Source of the DNA: Pseudomonas marginalis
GTDB lineage: Bacteria > Pseudomonadota > Gammaproteobacteria > Pseudomonadales > Pseudomonadaceae
Length of the DNA stretch: 64,000 nucleotides
Direction: 5' to 3'
Assembly: GCF_024169655.1 (NCBI RefSeq)
Contig: NZ_JALJWV010000001.1
Coordinates: 5,001-69,000, forward strand
A program made the position numbers and the translations under genes. Positions within the stretch are counted from its first letter, which is position 1. Every line of letters begins with the position of its first letter. The notes below the pieces were generated by a model that was not told the origin of the DNA, made no database searches, and saw only the letters and a program-made list of their open reading frames with translations. Of this stretch, positions 35,782 to 43,953 are shown in pieces.

Positions 35782-36198
35782 ATGACGCGCAAGCAGATCT
35801 TCTGGTTTTGGGGGACCATGGATGCCCTTTATCTGATTCGCTATGCAGTGGCCAGCGCAATAGAGGGAAGGACTCCTTATTTAAGCGATCTTGAAAATGC
35901 TTTGTGGATACTGCGTGAGCATAGCGTTGTGCAGTTATACATGTTCGGCTTTGCCATGCTGCTGCAAGTTTCCATCGTGATCTCGTGCCTGCTGTTCTTT
36001 CTTGGACGTGAACAGGTGAGGTGGATTACTTACCTTCAAACACCCTTGCGATTGGCTTTTATTGTGCCTTCTGTTTCGCTGTTGCTAGTGGGTGCTCAGC
36101 TTGTTCCTAACTACAACGTGGTGTTAATGGCTGCGTTAGTTGTTGTATCCGAGGCAGTGAAAGTCTGGAGCGTCTGGCGGTGGAGCAAAAGGTGCTGA
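35782..36198 (+). CDS. Small hypothetical membrane protein
   Basis: This 138-residue protein has about four predicted helices (FWFWGTMDALYLIRYAV, LYMFGFAMLLQVSIVISCLLFF, LRLAFIVPSVSLLLVGA and VVLMAALVVVSEAV). AAGGA lies 9 bases before the ATG. Its codon use is less G+C-rich than the neighbours, which suggests acquired DNA. It resembles no family I can name. Confidence 0.65.
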   Translation: MTRKQIFWFWGTMDALYLIRYAVASAIEGRTPYLSDLENALWILREHSVVQLYMFGFAMLLQVSIVISCLLFFLGREQVRWITYLQTPLRLAFIVPSVSLLLVGAQLVPNYNVVLMAALVVVSEAVKVWSVWRWSKRC

Positions 36199-36246
36199 TA
36201 TTTTCCGGCAGAGCCACTTAGGAGACTGAGCGGTCAATAAGCCGGT

Positions 36247-36352
36247 TGCACAGCAATCCTGAAGCCGACACCGATCCAAATGTGGGAGGGGGCTTGCCCC
36301 CGATAGCGGCAGATGAGTCAACCATGTGTTGCCTGAACCTCCGCTATCGGGG
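36247..36352. repeat. Left part of REPIN module copy A
   Basis: This 106-base stretch repeats the sequence at 37724-37829 almost exactly, including the REP core GTGGGAGGGGGCTTGCCCCC at 36282. It stops abruptly at the IS481-family element; the missing right half resumes at 37633. Confidence 0.85.
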
Positions 36353-37632
36353 TGTACGGACGGAGACATCCTTTACAAACGAGACCGGGGACATCCTTTA
36401 CGTTTCTGGGTGCTGGATAGCCGGCTTGCACCGCTGTCTAGCCTACCCAGTGGATAGTTACATAGGTACATGTCCCACACGTTGTCGTCCACTTCTCGCA
36501 GTCCAACGGACTCTCCTACCAGTGACTCACTCAAAAAGATCATCCTGCCCCTCCACTTCATTGACCCGTCTGTTCTGACCTTGCGTACCTCCATATCCGC
36601 TCCATATTCGGCAGGAGGTACCCAGCCTGTATAGATCCTTGGCGATTTATCGTACAGATCGTTCGGCACCTTCATGTCTAACGCCTCGTGCGGCCGATCA
36701 TGATTGAATTCCTGTCGAAATCGTTCAAACGCCAACTGCTGCTGCACCATATTGGCTTCTGGCGTCTTCAGTAACGCGGCCTTGAGTGAGCGATGCATAC
36801 GCTCATGCCGCCCGTTCTGATCGGGTCGCCCCGGCTGAATACGCTCTGGGTAGATACCCAGTCGTATCCACCAGACGGCCAGACTCGAGAGCCTGCTGAG
36901 ACCGGTTGAGGCGAAGGGTGAACCGTTGTCAGTCCGGATGACATCAGGCAGACCGTACTCGCGAAAAGCCCAGTCAAAACCCTCGCGGGCCCCAGCCACA
37001 CTGGGCTGCGCACGACACAACAATATGAATCTGCTGGCCTGATCCGTGAGTGTCAGCGGGTAACAGCGTCGGCCATCCGCCATTAAAAAGTCGCCTTTGA
37101 AGTCAGCGGCCCACGTTTGATTGGGGAGATCTGCCGGGCGAAGTTTGACGGGGCCGGTAGGCGGGCGATTGCGCTTGCGCCGCTCTTGAACCAGTCCCGC
37201 TCGTTTGAGCCATTCCCCTGCCGTGCTGGGTGCCGGCCAATGACATTCCGGATAGCGATTGGAAAGGACCTTGACCAGCTTTTTGGGGCCCCAGTCATGG
37301 TGTTGATGCTTGAGCTCGATTAGAGCAGCAATATGCGCATCGCACGTTTGAAAAGGGCTTGAGAGTGGACGGCGTGAGGCGTCCTTGAGCCCGTCCAGGC
37401 CAGCAGTGGCATACCGTTGCAGCCACTTGTCCAAGGTCGGTCGACTAATGCCGTAGCTCAATGCCAGTTGACGTTTTGAATAGGCGCCGGACAGCCAGTC
37501 GCCTATCAATCTGACTTTTTGATCCATCGGGGACTCTCGATTCCATGACATGGCCAGTTACCTCCTGGCCATGATTAATACATGTAAACGATGTCTCCGG
37601 TTTCAAACGTAAAGGATGTCTCCGGTCTGTAC
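36353..37632 (-). mobile_element. IS481-family insertion sequence inside a REPIN module
   Basis: The element is about 1.28 kb and carries one transposase gene on the minus strand. Its ends are imperfect inverted repeats: TGTACGGACGGAGACATCC on the left, and GTACAGACCGGAGACATCC on the right when read inward. CGGGG is present on both sides (36348-36352 and 37633-37637) and may be the target duplication; the boundary may shift by one or two bases because of this repeat. The insertion split the REPIN module, whose intact copy lies just downstream. Confidence 0.85.
36373..37551 (-). CDS. IS481-family transposase
   Basis: This 392-residue DDE transposase has an N-terminal helix-turn-helix (KRQLALSYGISRPTLDKWLQRY) and an integrase-type catalytic core. 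The acidic triad is visible: D in TWAADFKGD, D in VIRTDNGSPF and E in NGRHERMHRSLKAA. A C-terminal beta-rich extension follows. AGGAGG lies 9 bases before the ATG at 37551. The frame is complete, so the element may be active. Confidence 0.92.
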   Translation of the reverse strand: MSWNRESPMDQKVRLIGDWLSGAYSKRQLALSYGISRPTLDKWLQRYATAGLDGLKDASRRPLSSPFQTCDAHIAALIELKHQHHDWGPKKLVKVLSNRYPECHWPAPSTAGEWLKRAGLVQERRKRNRPPTGPVKLRPADLPNQTWAADFKGDFLMADGRRCYPLTLTDQASRFILLCRAQPSVAGAREGFDWAFREYGLPDVIRTDNGSPFASTGLSRLSSLAVWWIRLGIYPERIQPGRPDQNGRHERMHRSLKAALLKTPEANMVQQQLAFERFRQEFNHDRPHEALDMKVPNDLYDKSPRIYTGWVPPAEYGADMEVRKVRTDGSMKWRGRMIFLSESLVGESVGLREVDDNVWDMYLCNYPLGRLDSGASRLSSTQKRKGCPRSRL

Positions 37633-37705
37633 CGGGGCAAGCCCCCTCCCACATGGGTCATGCGGCGTTGCGGCTATCGCTGAAACCCGCTTTACTTACC
37701 CACGC
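37633..37705. repeat. Right part of REPIN module copy A
   Basis: This stretch continues the module interrupted by the IS element: the inverted REP half (GCAAGCCCCCTCCCACATGG), then TCATGCGGCGTTGCGGCTATCG, ending in TTTACTTACCCACGC. Compared with copy B it lacks about 20 bases after GGCTATCG. Confidence 0.8.
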
Positions 37706-37723
37706 GCAGCCTGAACGGCAGGC

Positions 37724-37918
37724 TGCACAGCGATCCTGAAGCCGACACCGATCCAAATGTGGGAGGGGGCTTGCCCCCGATAGCGGCAGATGAGTCAACC
37801 ATGTGTTGCCTGAATCTCCGCTATCGGGAGCAAGCCCCTTCCCACATGGGTCATGCGGCGTTGCGGCTATCGTTGAAGATCCAACCCTCACACTGAAAGC
37901 CGCTTTACTTACCCACGC
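37724..37918. repeat. Intact REPIN module copy B
   Basis: This 195-base copy holds two REP sequences in inverted order (GTGGGAGGGGGCTTGCCCCC at 37759 and its partner ending at 37847), which form a REPIN-type hairpin with a 40-base centre. It is a tandem duplicate of the module split by the IS element just upstream. Confidence 0.88.
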
Positions 37919-37945
37919 CACGCATCCGCTAAAATGTTTCAAAAC

Positions 37946-37974
37946 TTGACGCATTCAGCGCCATCCACCATATT
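37946..37974 (+). promoter_or_regulatory. Candidate sigma-70 promoter of the MarR/efflux operon
   Basis: TTGACG at 37946-37951 is a good -35 box, and CATATT at 37969-37974 is a moderate -10 box with a 17-base spacer. The neighbouring palindrome begins right after it, as expected for a repressor site. Confidence 0.45.
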
Positions 37975-37992
37975 GTTAGTTAGCAAACTAAC
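37975..37992. promoter_or_regulatory. Inverted repeat, likely MarR operator
   Basis: GTTAGTT-AGCA-AACTAAC is a perfect 7+7 inverted repeat placed between a candidate -10 box and the GTG start of the MarR gene. The position fits autorepression of the marR-efflux operon. Confidence 0.65.
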
Positions 37993-37997
37993 TGTAT

Positions 37998-38468
37998 GTG
38001 AATGATCCAGTGCCCAAGACCCTCGAACAACTCCAGATGAACCTCAGCAGCAGCATGGTGGTGGGCGCCCGTAATTGGCGCAAAATCTGCCAGAGCACGC
38101 TGGTGAGCTACGGTATTTCCGAAGCCTGCGCCGTGCCGTTGTTGATGATCGGCCGCCTGGGCGACGGCGTGCATCAAGTCAAAGTGGCCCAGGCTTCGGG
38201 GATGGAAAGCCCGTCGCTGGTGCGCCTGCTCGATCAACTGTGCAGCGGCGGCTATGTGTGCCGCGCTGAAGACGCCCACGACCGCCGCGCCAAGGCTTTG
38301 AGCCTCACCGTGCGTGGTCGCGAGCTGGTGCAGGCGGTGGAGGCGCAACTGGTGCGTCTGCGCCGCGACGTGCTGGCCGATATCGCGCCTGCCGACATGG
38401 AGGCTGCGTTGCGTGTGTTGCGCGCCTTTGAAGCCGCCCATCAACATCATGCGGTTGCGGCATCTTGA
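37998..38468 (+). CDS. MarR-family transcriptional regulator
   Basis: This 156-residue winged-helix regulator carries VKVAQASGMESPSLVRLLDQLCSGGYV (recognition helix) and the MarR wing signature DAHDRRAKALSLTVRG. GTG at 37998 is used as start because the frame opens just after the operator-like palindrome; GTG at 38010 is an alternative. It is the first gene of an operon with four efflux genes and probably represses them until a phenolic or aromatic ligand binds. That ligand type is typical for the family but is inferred here. Confidence 0.87.
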   Translation: MNDPVPKTLEQLQMNLSSSMVVGARNWRKICQSTLVSYGISEACAVPLLMIGRLGDGVHQVKVAQASGMESPSLVRLLDQLCSGGYVCRAEDAHDRRAKALSLTVRGRELVQAVEAQLVRLRRDVLADIAPADMEAALRVLRAFEAAHQHHAVAAS

Positions 38469-38485
38469 GGGGATTTTTTACCGGC

Positions 38486-40543
38486 ATGCCGCCGGCCAAG
38501 GACTGGTTCTACGGGGCACGCACGTTCGCTGCGTCGATGATCGCGTTGTACATCGCCATGCTCATGCAAATGCCGCGTCCGTACTGGGCGATGGCCACGG
38601 TGTACATCGTCTCCAGCCCGTTTGTCGGGCCGACCAGTTCCAAGGCGCTGTACCGCGCCATCGGCACCTTCATGGGCGCGGCGGCGGCGGTGGTGTTCGT
38701 GCCGATGTTCGTGCAATCGCCCTACCTGCTGGTGGTGGTGATTGCGTTGTGGACGGGCACCCTGCTGTTTCTCTCCATGCACCTGCGCACCGCGAATAAC
38801 TACGCCTTGATGCTGGCCGGCTACACCTTGCCGCTGATCGCCTTGCCGGTAGTGGACAACCCCCTGACGGTGTGGGACGTGGCCGAAGCGCGCACCGAGG
38901 AAATCTTTCTCGGCATCGCGGTGGCGGCGGTGGTCGGCGCGATGTTCTGGCCACGGCGCCTGATGCCGGTGTTCGATGGTTCGGTGGCCAAGTGGTTCAG
39001 CGACGCCCAGGTCTACAGCCAGCGCTTTCTGAGCCGCAACGTGGCGCCGGCGGAAGTCAGCGCCTTGCGCGGCGGCATGGTCGCCACCTTCAACACGTTG
39101 GAGTTGATGATCGGCCAGTTGCCCCACGAAGGCGCCCGGCCGCAGACGGTGCGCAACACCAAGGAATTGCGCGGGCGGATGATCCACCTGCTGCCGGTGG
39201 TGGATGCGCTCGACGATGCGCTGTACGCCATCGAACACCGTGCGCCGGAGTTTCTCGAAACGCTCGCGCCGTTGTTGGAGGCGACGGATCAGTGGCTGCA
39301 CAGCACCACCGAATCGGCCCCGTTGGAACGCTGGCGCACCCTGCGTGACCAACTCGACGCGCTGCAACCGGCAGGCGAAGCGCTGGACGATCGCCACATG
39401 CTGCTGTTCTCCAACGCCCTGTATCGCCTGGGTGAGTGGATCGACCTGTGGCAAGACTGCCGCAGCCTGCAGGCCGCGATCCAATGCGAAAGCCAGGACA
39501 CCTGGCGCGCCGTGTACCGCCACTGGCGCCTGGGCCGGCTGACGCCGTTTCTCGACCGAGGCCTGATGCTCTACTCGGCGTTTTCCACCGTCACCGCGAT
39601 CATCGTCGCCTCGGTGCTGTGGATTCTGTTGGGCTGGACCGACGGCGGCAGCGCCGTGATCCTGGCGGCCGTCGCCTGCAGCTTCTTTGCGTCGATGGAC
39701 GACCCGGCGCCGCAGATCTACCGCTTTTTCTTCTGGACCGCCATGTCGGTGCTGTTCGCCAGCCTGTATCTGTTCCTGGTGCTGCCCAACCTGCACGATT
39801 TCCCCATGCTGGTGCTGGCGTTCGCGGTGCCGTTTATCTGCATCGGCACACTCACGGTACAGCCGCGTTTCTACCTGGGCATGCTGCTGACGCTGGTGAA
39901 CACCTCGTCGTTCATCAGCATCCAGGGCGCTTATGACGCCGACTTCCTCAACTTCGCCAACGTCAACCTGGCCGGGCCTGTGGGCCTGCTGTTTGCCTTT
40001 GTGTGGACGCTGATCGCGCGGCCCTTCGGTGCCGAGTTGGCCGCCAAGCGCCTGACCCGTTTCACCTGGTACGACATCGTCGGCCTGACCGAACCGGCGA
40101 CCCTGGCCGAACACCGGCACCTGGCCGCGCAAATGCTCGACCGCCTGATGCAGCACCTGCCGCGCCTGGCGATCATCGGCCATGACACCGGGGTCGCCCT
40201 GCGCGATTTGCGCGTGGCGCTGAACCTGCTCGACCTGCTGGCCTACTCGCCACGGATCTACGGCGTACCGCGGGTGTTGCTCGGCCAAGTGGTGGAAGGC
40301 GTCGGCGCTTACTACAAGGCCTGCCTCAAGGCGGGTCGACGCTTGCCCTCGCCCAGCGGCCTGCTGATGATCCTCGACCGCACGCGCCGCGCCCTCAACG
40401 GCCAAGGCCTGCAAGACGAAGACGACACCCGCCTGCATCTGTTGCATGCCCTGGCGGGCCTGCGCCTGGCGCTGTTGCCCGGCGTGGAATTGATTGGCGG
40501 CACCGAGACCGAAGCGCCGCTGCCTGATGGAGCGCCTTTATGA
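38486..40543 (+). CDS. FUSC-family (AaeB-like) efflux transporter
   Basis: This 685-residue inner-membrane protein has two blocks of predicted helices (residues about 15-150 and 350-510) separated by long soluble segments, as in AaeB/FUSC transporters. The start SKDW-like MPPAKDWFYGARTFAASMIALY matches the family N-terminus. ATG at 38486 is preferred; a TTG at 38465 overlaps the marR stop. With the DUF1656, HlyD and outer-membrane genes it forms an aromatic-acid-type exporter. Confidence 0.88.
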   Translation: MPPAKDWFYGARTFAASMIALYIAMLMQMPRPYWAMATVYIVSSPFVGPTSSKALYRAIGTFMGAAAAVVFVPMFVQSPYLLVVVIALWTGTLLFLSMHLRTANNYALMLAGYTLPLIALPVVDNPLTVWDVAEARTEEIFLGIAVAAVVGAMFWPRRLMPVFDGSVAKWFSDAQVYSQRFLSRNVAPAEVSALRGGMVATFNTLELMIGQLPHEGARPQTVRNTKELRGRMIHLLPVVDALDDALYAIEHRAPEFLETLAPLLEATDQWLHSTTESAPLERWRTLRDQLDALQPAGEALDDRHMLLFSNALYRLGEWIDLWQDCRSLQAAIQCESQDTWRAVYRHWRLGRLTPFLDRGLMLYSAFSTVTAIIVASVLWILLGWTDGGSAVILAAVACSFFASMDDPAPQIYRFFFWTAMSVLFASLYLFLVLPNLHDFPMLVLAFAVPFICIGTLTVQPRFYLGMLLTLVNTSSFISIQGAYDADFLNFANVNLAGPVGLLFAFVWTLIARPFGAELAAKRLTRFTWYDIVGLTEPATLAEHRHLAAQMLDRLMQHLPRLAIIGHDTGVALRDLRVALNLLDLLAYSPRIYGVPRVLLGQVVEGVGAYYKACLKAGRRLPSPSGLLMILDRTRRALNGQGLQDEDDTRLHLLHALAGLRLALLPGVELIGGTETEAPLPDGAPL

Positions 40544-40749
40544 TCGGTGATCTGGATATCAGCGGGGTGTTCCTGCCCACGTTGCTGGTGCTGATGGGCA
40601 TTGCTTACGTGTTGTTTTTGCTGGTGCATGGGTTGTTGACCCGTCTGCACTTCTATCGCCTGGTCTGGCACCGGGCATTGTTCAACGTGGGGCTCTACGC
40701 GCTGTTACTGGGCGCGGTGGACTCACTCAGTCGATACCTGATGACATGA
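40540..40749 (+). CDS. DUF1656 small membrane protein (AaeX-like)
   Basis: This 69-residue protein has two hydrophobic helices (LPTLLVLMGIAYVLFLLVHGLL and LFNVGLYALLLGAV) and the family start MIGDLDISGVFLP. It overlaps both neighbours by 4 bases (ATGA). DUF1656 proteins always sit beside FUSC/HlyD exporters, and their exact role is unknown. Confidence 0.9.
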   Translation: MIGDLDISGVFLPTLLVLMGIAYVLFLLVHGLLTRLHFYRLVWHRALFNVGLYALLLGAVDSLSRYLMT

Positions 40750-41636
40750 AAAAACCTTTTTTGACCATCGGCCGTGTCGTCCTGACGTTGTTGATCGTGA
40801 GCTTCGCGGTCGTCGTCGTATGGCGCATGGTCATGTACTACATGTATGCGCCCTGGACTCGTGACGGCCACATCCGTGCCGACATCGTGCAGATCGCCCC
40901 GGACGTGTCCGGATTGATCCAGCGGGTCGACGTGCGCGACAACCAACTGGTGAGCAAAGGCCAAGTGCTGTTCGCCGTCGATCAGGACCGCTTCAAGTTG
41001 GCCCTGCGCCAGGCCCAGGCCGCCGTGGCCGACCGCCAGGAAACCCTGGCCCAGGCCCAGCGCGAGTACAAGCGTAACCGTGGCCTGGGCAATCTGGTGC
41101 CGAGCGAGCAACTGGAAGAAAGCCAGTCCCGCGTCGCCCGTGCCCAATCGGCCCTGGCCGAAGCGCAAGTGACGGTGGACTCGGCCCAACTCAACCTCGA
41201 CCGCTCGGTGATCCGCAGCCCGGTGGACGGCTACGTCAACGACCGTGCGCCGCGCACGCAGGAGTTCGTCACCGCCGGGCACCCGGTGCTGTCGGTGGTG
41301 GACAGCAACTCCTTCCACATCGACGGCTACTTCGAAGAGACCAAGCTCGACGGCATCCACGTCGGCATGGGCGTCGATATCCGTGTGATTGGCGACGGCG
41401 CCCGCCTGCACGGCCATGTGCAGAGCATCGTCGCCGGTATCGAAGACCGTGACCGCAGCAGCGGCGCCAACCTGCTGCCCAACGTCAACCCGGCGTTCAG
41501 TTGGGTGCGCCTGGCCCAGCGGATTCCGGTGCGCATTGCGTTTGACGAGGTGCCGGCGGACTTTCGCATGATCGCCGGGCGCACGGCGACGGTGTCGATC
41601 ATCGGCGACAAGCCCAAGGACGGAGCCCAGCCATGA
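40746..41636 (+). CDS. HlyD-family periplasmic adaptor (AaeA-like)
   Basis: This 296-residue adaptor has one N-terminal membrane helix (about 8-28), lipoyl half-motifs (APDVSGLIQRVDVRDNQLVS and IRSPVDGYVNDRAPRT) around a coiled-coil hairpin, and a C-terminal barrel. It links the FUSC transporter to the outer-membrane factor encoded next. It overlaps the flanking genes by 4 bases on each side. Confidence 0.92.
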   Translation: MKKPFLTIGRVVLTLLIVSFAVVVVWRMVMYYMYAPWTRDGHIRADIVQIAPDVSGLIQRVDVRDNQLVSKGQVLFAVDQDRFKLALRQAQAAVADRQETLAQAQREYKRNRGLGNLVPSEQLEESQSRVARAQSALAEAQVTVDSAQLNLDRSVIRSPVDGYVNDRAPRTQEFVTAGHPVLSVVDSNSFHIDGYFEETKLDGIHVGMGVDIRVIGDGARLHGHVQSIVAGIEDRDRSSGANLLPNVNPAFSWVRLAQRIPVRIAFDEVPADFRMIAGRTATVSIIGDKPKDGAQP

Positions 41637-43075
41637 AGCAGATTGTGGCAACCGCTGCGCTGGGTGTGCTGTTGTCAGCCTGCCAGGTGGTCGGCCCGGA
41701 TTACCGACTGCCGGACACGGCCGCGATGAACCGTGGCGACCTGCAAGGGCAACTGGCGGGCGAGGGCGCCAACGTGGTCTCGGCGCCGGTGCCGGCCGAC
41801 TGGTGGAAGCTGTACAAAGACCCGCGCCTGGATGAACTGGTGCGCCAGGCCATGGCCTCCAACACCGACCTGCGCGTCGCCGCCGCGAACTTGCAGCGGG
41901 CGCGCTATCAGGTGCAGGAGGCTCAATCTGTCGGCGGTTGGAGTGCCGGCGCCAAGGCCGAGGCCCAGCGCCTGCAAGAGTCCGGTGAAGCGTTTTTGCT
42001 CTCGGAAAAAGTCCCGGTGGGCAATATCGGTAGCGTGGGCATCACCACCTCGTATCAATTCGATCTGTTCGGCACCCTGCAACGCGGCATCGAAAGCGCC
42101 CAGGCCAGCGCCGATGCAACCCAGGCCGCAGCCGATATTGCGCGGATCACCCTGGTCGCCGATGTGGTGCGTTCCTACACACAGGTTTGCGCGGCCAACG
42201 AAGAACTGGCGATCGCCAACCAATCCCTCGACCTGCAAGCCCAGAGCACGACGCTGACCCAGCGCCTGCGCGACGCCGGGCGCGGCGATGAAACCCAGGT
42301 CACCCGCTCGCAAACCCAGTACAAATCCTTGCGCGCCGATATGCCGCGCTACGAAGCTGCGCGCCAGGCCGGGCTGTTCCGCCTGTCGATGCTGCTGGCC
42401 AAGCCGGTGGACCAACTGCCGGCGGGCACCGGCACGTGCGCCGAACTGCCGCACATCGCCCAACTGCTGCCGGTGGGCGATGGCGCGACGCTGCTTAAAC
42501 GTCGCCCCGACGTGCGCCAGGCGGAACGCCAACTGGCCGCCGCCACCGCACGTATCGGCGTGGCCACGGGCGCGCTGTATCCGGATATCAGCATCGGAGC
42601 CAGCATTGGCACGGTCGGGCTGCTCGACAACCTCGGCACGCCCGCCGCCAACCGCTGGGGGTTTGGCCCGATGATCAGTTGGACCGTACCGACCAATGGC
42701 GCCCGTGCGCGCATCCACGAGTCCGAAGCGGCAACCCAGGGCGCCCTGGCGCACTTCGACGGGGTGGTGCTCAACGCCATCCGCGAAACCCAGACCGGCC
42801 TGGCGCAGTACACCGCGCAGTTACAGCGCCGCGATGCGCTGGCTGAAGCCGACGCATCGGCCAAGGAAGCCGCCGACCAGACCCACCGCTTCTTCCAGGC
42901 CGGCCGTGCGTCGTTCCTGGCCGACCTGCAAGCCACGCGCACCTACACCGATGTGCGCGCGCAACTGGCGGCGGCCAACACCCAGGTTGCCATGAGCCAG
43001 ATCGATCTGTTCCTGGCCCTGGGCGGCGGTTGGGAAAGCGGACGAACGCAAGCCTCACAGCCCGGCAAACCCTGA
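41633..43075 (+). CDS. NodT-type outer-membrane factor lipoprotein
   Basis: This 480-residue protein has lipobox LSAC (Cys17) and family marks VVGPDYRLPD near the start, DWWKLYKDPRLDELVRQAM, and a second repeat (LLKRRPDVRQAERQLAAATARIGVA). It is the channel of the exporter encoded by the preceding three genes and the last gene of that operon. Confidence 0.93.
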   Translation: MKQIVATAALGVLLSACQVVGPDYRLPDTAAMNRGDLQGQLAGEGANVVSAPVPADWWKLYKDPRLDELVRQAMASNTDLRVAAANLQRARYQVQEAQSVGGWSAGAKAEAQRLQESGEAFLLSEKVPVGNIGSVGITTSYQFDLFGTLQRGIESAQASADATQAAADIARITLVADVVRSYTQVCAANEELAIANQSLDLQAQSTTLTQRLRDAGRGDETQVTRSQTQYKSLRADMPRYEAARQAGLFRLSMLLAKPVDQLPAGTGTCAELPHIAQLLPVGDGATLLKRRPDVRQAERQLAAATARIGVATGALYPDISIGASIGTVGLLDNLGTPAANRWGFGPMISWTVPTNGARARIHESEAATQGALAHFDGVVLNAIRETQTGLAQYTAQLQRRDALAEADASAKEAADQTHRFFQAGRASFLADLQATRTYTDVRAQLAAANTQVAMSQIDLFLALGGGWESGRTQASQPGKP

Positions 43076-43091
43076 GCAGGTAGCTATGCTT

Positions 43092-43140
43092 TGTCAGGCG
43101 GGCCGCCATGTTTTTTGACCGACAGGGGGCTCGCCTGACA
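43092..43140. repeat. Inverted repeat TGTCAGGCG/CGCCTGACA
   Basis: Perfect 9-base arms are separated by 31 bases, in the gap between the outer-membrane factor gene and the next membrane protein. It may be a weak terminator or a regulatory structure; no U tract follows. Confidence 0.45.
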
Positions 43141-43171
43141 CAGCTCGCGTTTGCTCATGGGGATTCCAATA

Positions 43172-43804
43172 ATGAAAAACCCTTATGCTCCCGCTTTCTG
43201 GTGCGTGTGCTTCGCACTGGTGTTGTTATCGGCGGCCTACTTCTACGGCGTCATGCTCGCTCACCGAATCGACACGGCCATGGTGTTTCTCGACAGCGCC
43301 TGCCTGGTGATCGGCACCTTGTCCATCGGCGTCGTCGCCTGGGCGTCCTACCAAAACCAAAAGGTGAAGAAAAAGCTCCTCGAACAAGGCAAGACCCGCG
43401 TTGCGATCTGGGACACCAAGGTCGCCCTGCGCCGGGTCGAAACCGTGTTCGACCGCTATTTCTGGGGCAGCTATTGGCAGCCCGGGCGCACCTTCCAGGA
43501 AGTCATGGGCGACCTGACCGGCACGCCGCTGGAAAAAAGTCTCGAAACCCTGAAAAAACAATGCGTGCTGCTCGATCGACAAGTTGCCGAGGGTAGGCAT
43601 TGGCTGAATAACGCGCGGGAATTGTCCGATGTCGCCACGCAGATGGCCCGAGAGCGCTACCAATTGGACTTTTGTGATCCCAAGGTCGATACCCCCGGCA
43701 ATGCCGTGATACACCGTGAATTCGAGGTGTTGGTGTACACCTGGACCGCCCGTTTGAAGAGTTTCGACCACCAGTTGGACGAGATCGAAATGGAATACTC
43801 CTGA
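43172..43804 (+). CDS. Hypothetical two-helix membrane protein
   Basis: This 210-residue protein has two N-terminal helices (FWCVCFALVLLSAAYFYGVML and MVFLDSACLVIGTLSIGVVAW) and a long polar, helix-rich C-terminal part with coiled-coil features. The ATG at 43172 has GGGGA 8 bases upstream; an earlier start at 43151 lacks this. No catalytic motif is seen. It stands alone between the efflux operon and the DUF945 gene. Function unknown. Confidence 0.72.
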   Translation: MKNPYAPAFWCVCFALVLLSAAYFYGVMLAHRIDTAMVFLDSACLVIGTLSIGVVAWASYQNQKVKKKLLEQGKTRVAIWDTKVALRRVETVFDRYFWGSYWQPGRTFQEVMGDLTGTPLEKSLETLKKQCVLLDRQVAEGRHWLNNARELSDVATQMARERYQLDFCDPKVDTPGNAVIHREFEVLVYTWTARLKSFDHQLDEIEMEYS

Positions 43805-43835
43805 ACTTGTGTAGAACTGATCCCTCTGAAAGTCT

Positions 43836-43851
43836 GGGCCGTTCGCGGCCC
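43836..43851 (+). terminator. GC-rich stem-loop with TTCG loop
   Basis: GGGCCG and CGGCCC pair around a TTCG tetraloop, 32 bases after the stop codon of the membrane protein gene. It is a stable hairpin without a U tract, so only a tentative terminator. Confidence 0.45.
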
Positions 43852-43953
43852 CCAGTGCTAATCTTCCCCCCGTTTTTCGGCGGGCTTGAGCCAACCTCAC
43901 TTGGGGTTCAAGGAAGACAGCCCACTTCTCACAGGATTTGATCAGGTCACTTC

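Noticed and set aside
38047..43075. Long minus-strand frames opposite the FUSC and HlyD genes.
   Set aside because: They are shadows of high-G+C coding sequence with no signatures; the plus-strand genes have clear families and 4-base overlaps.
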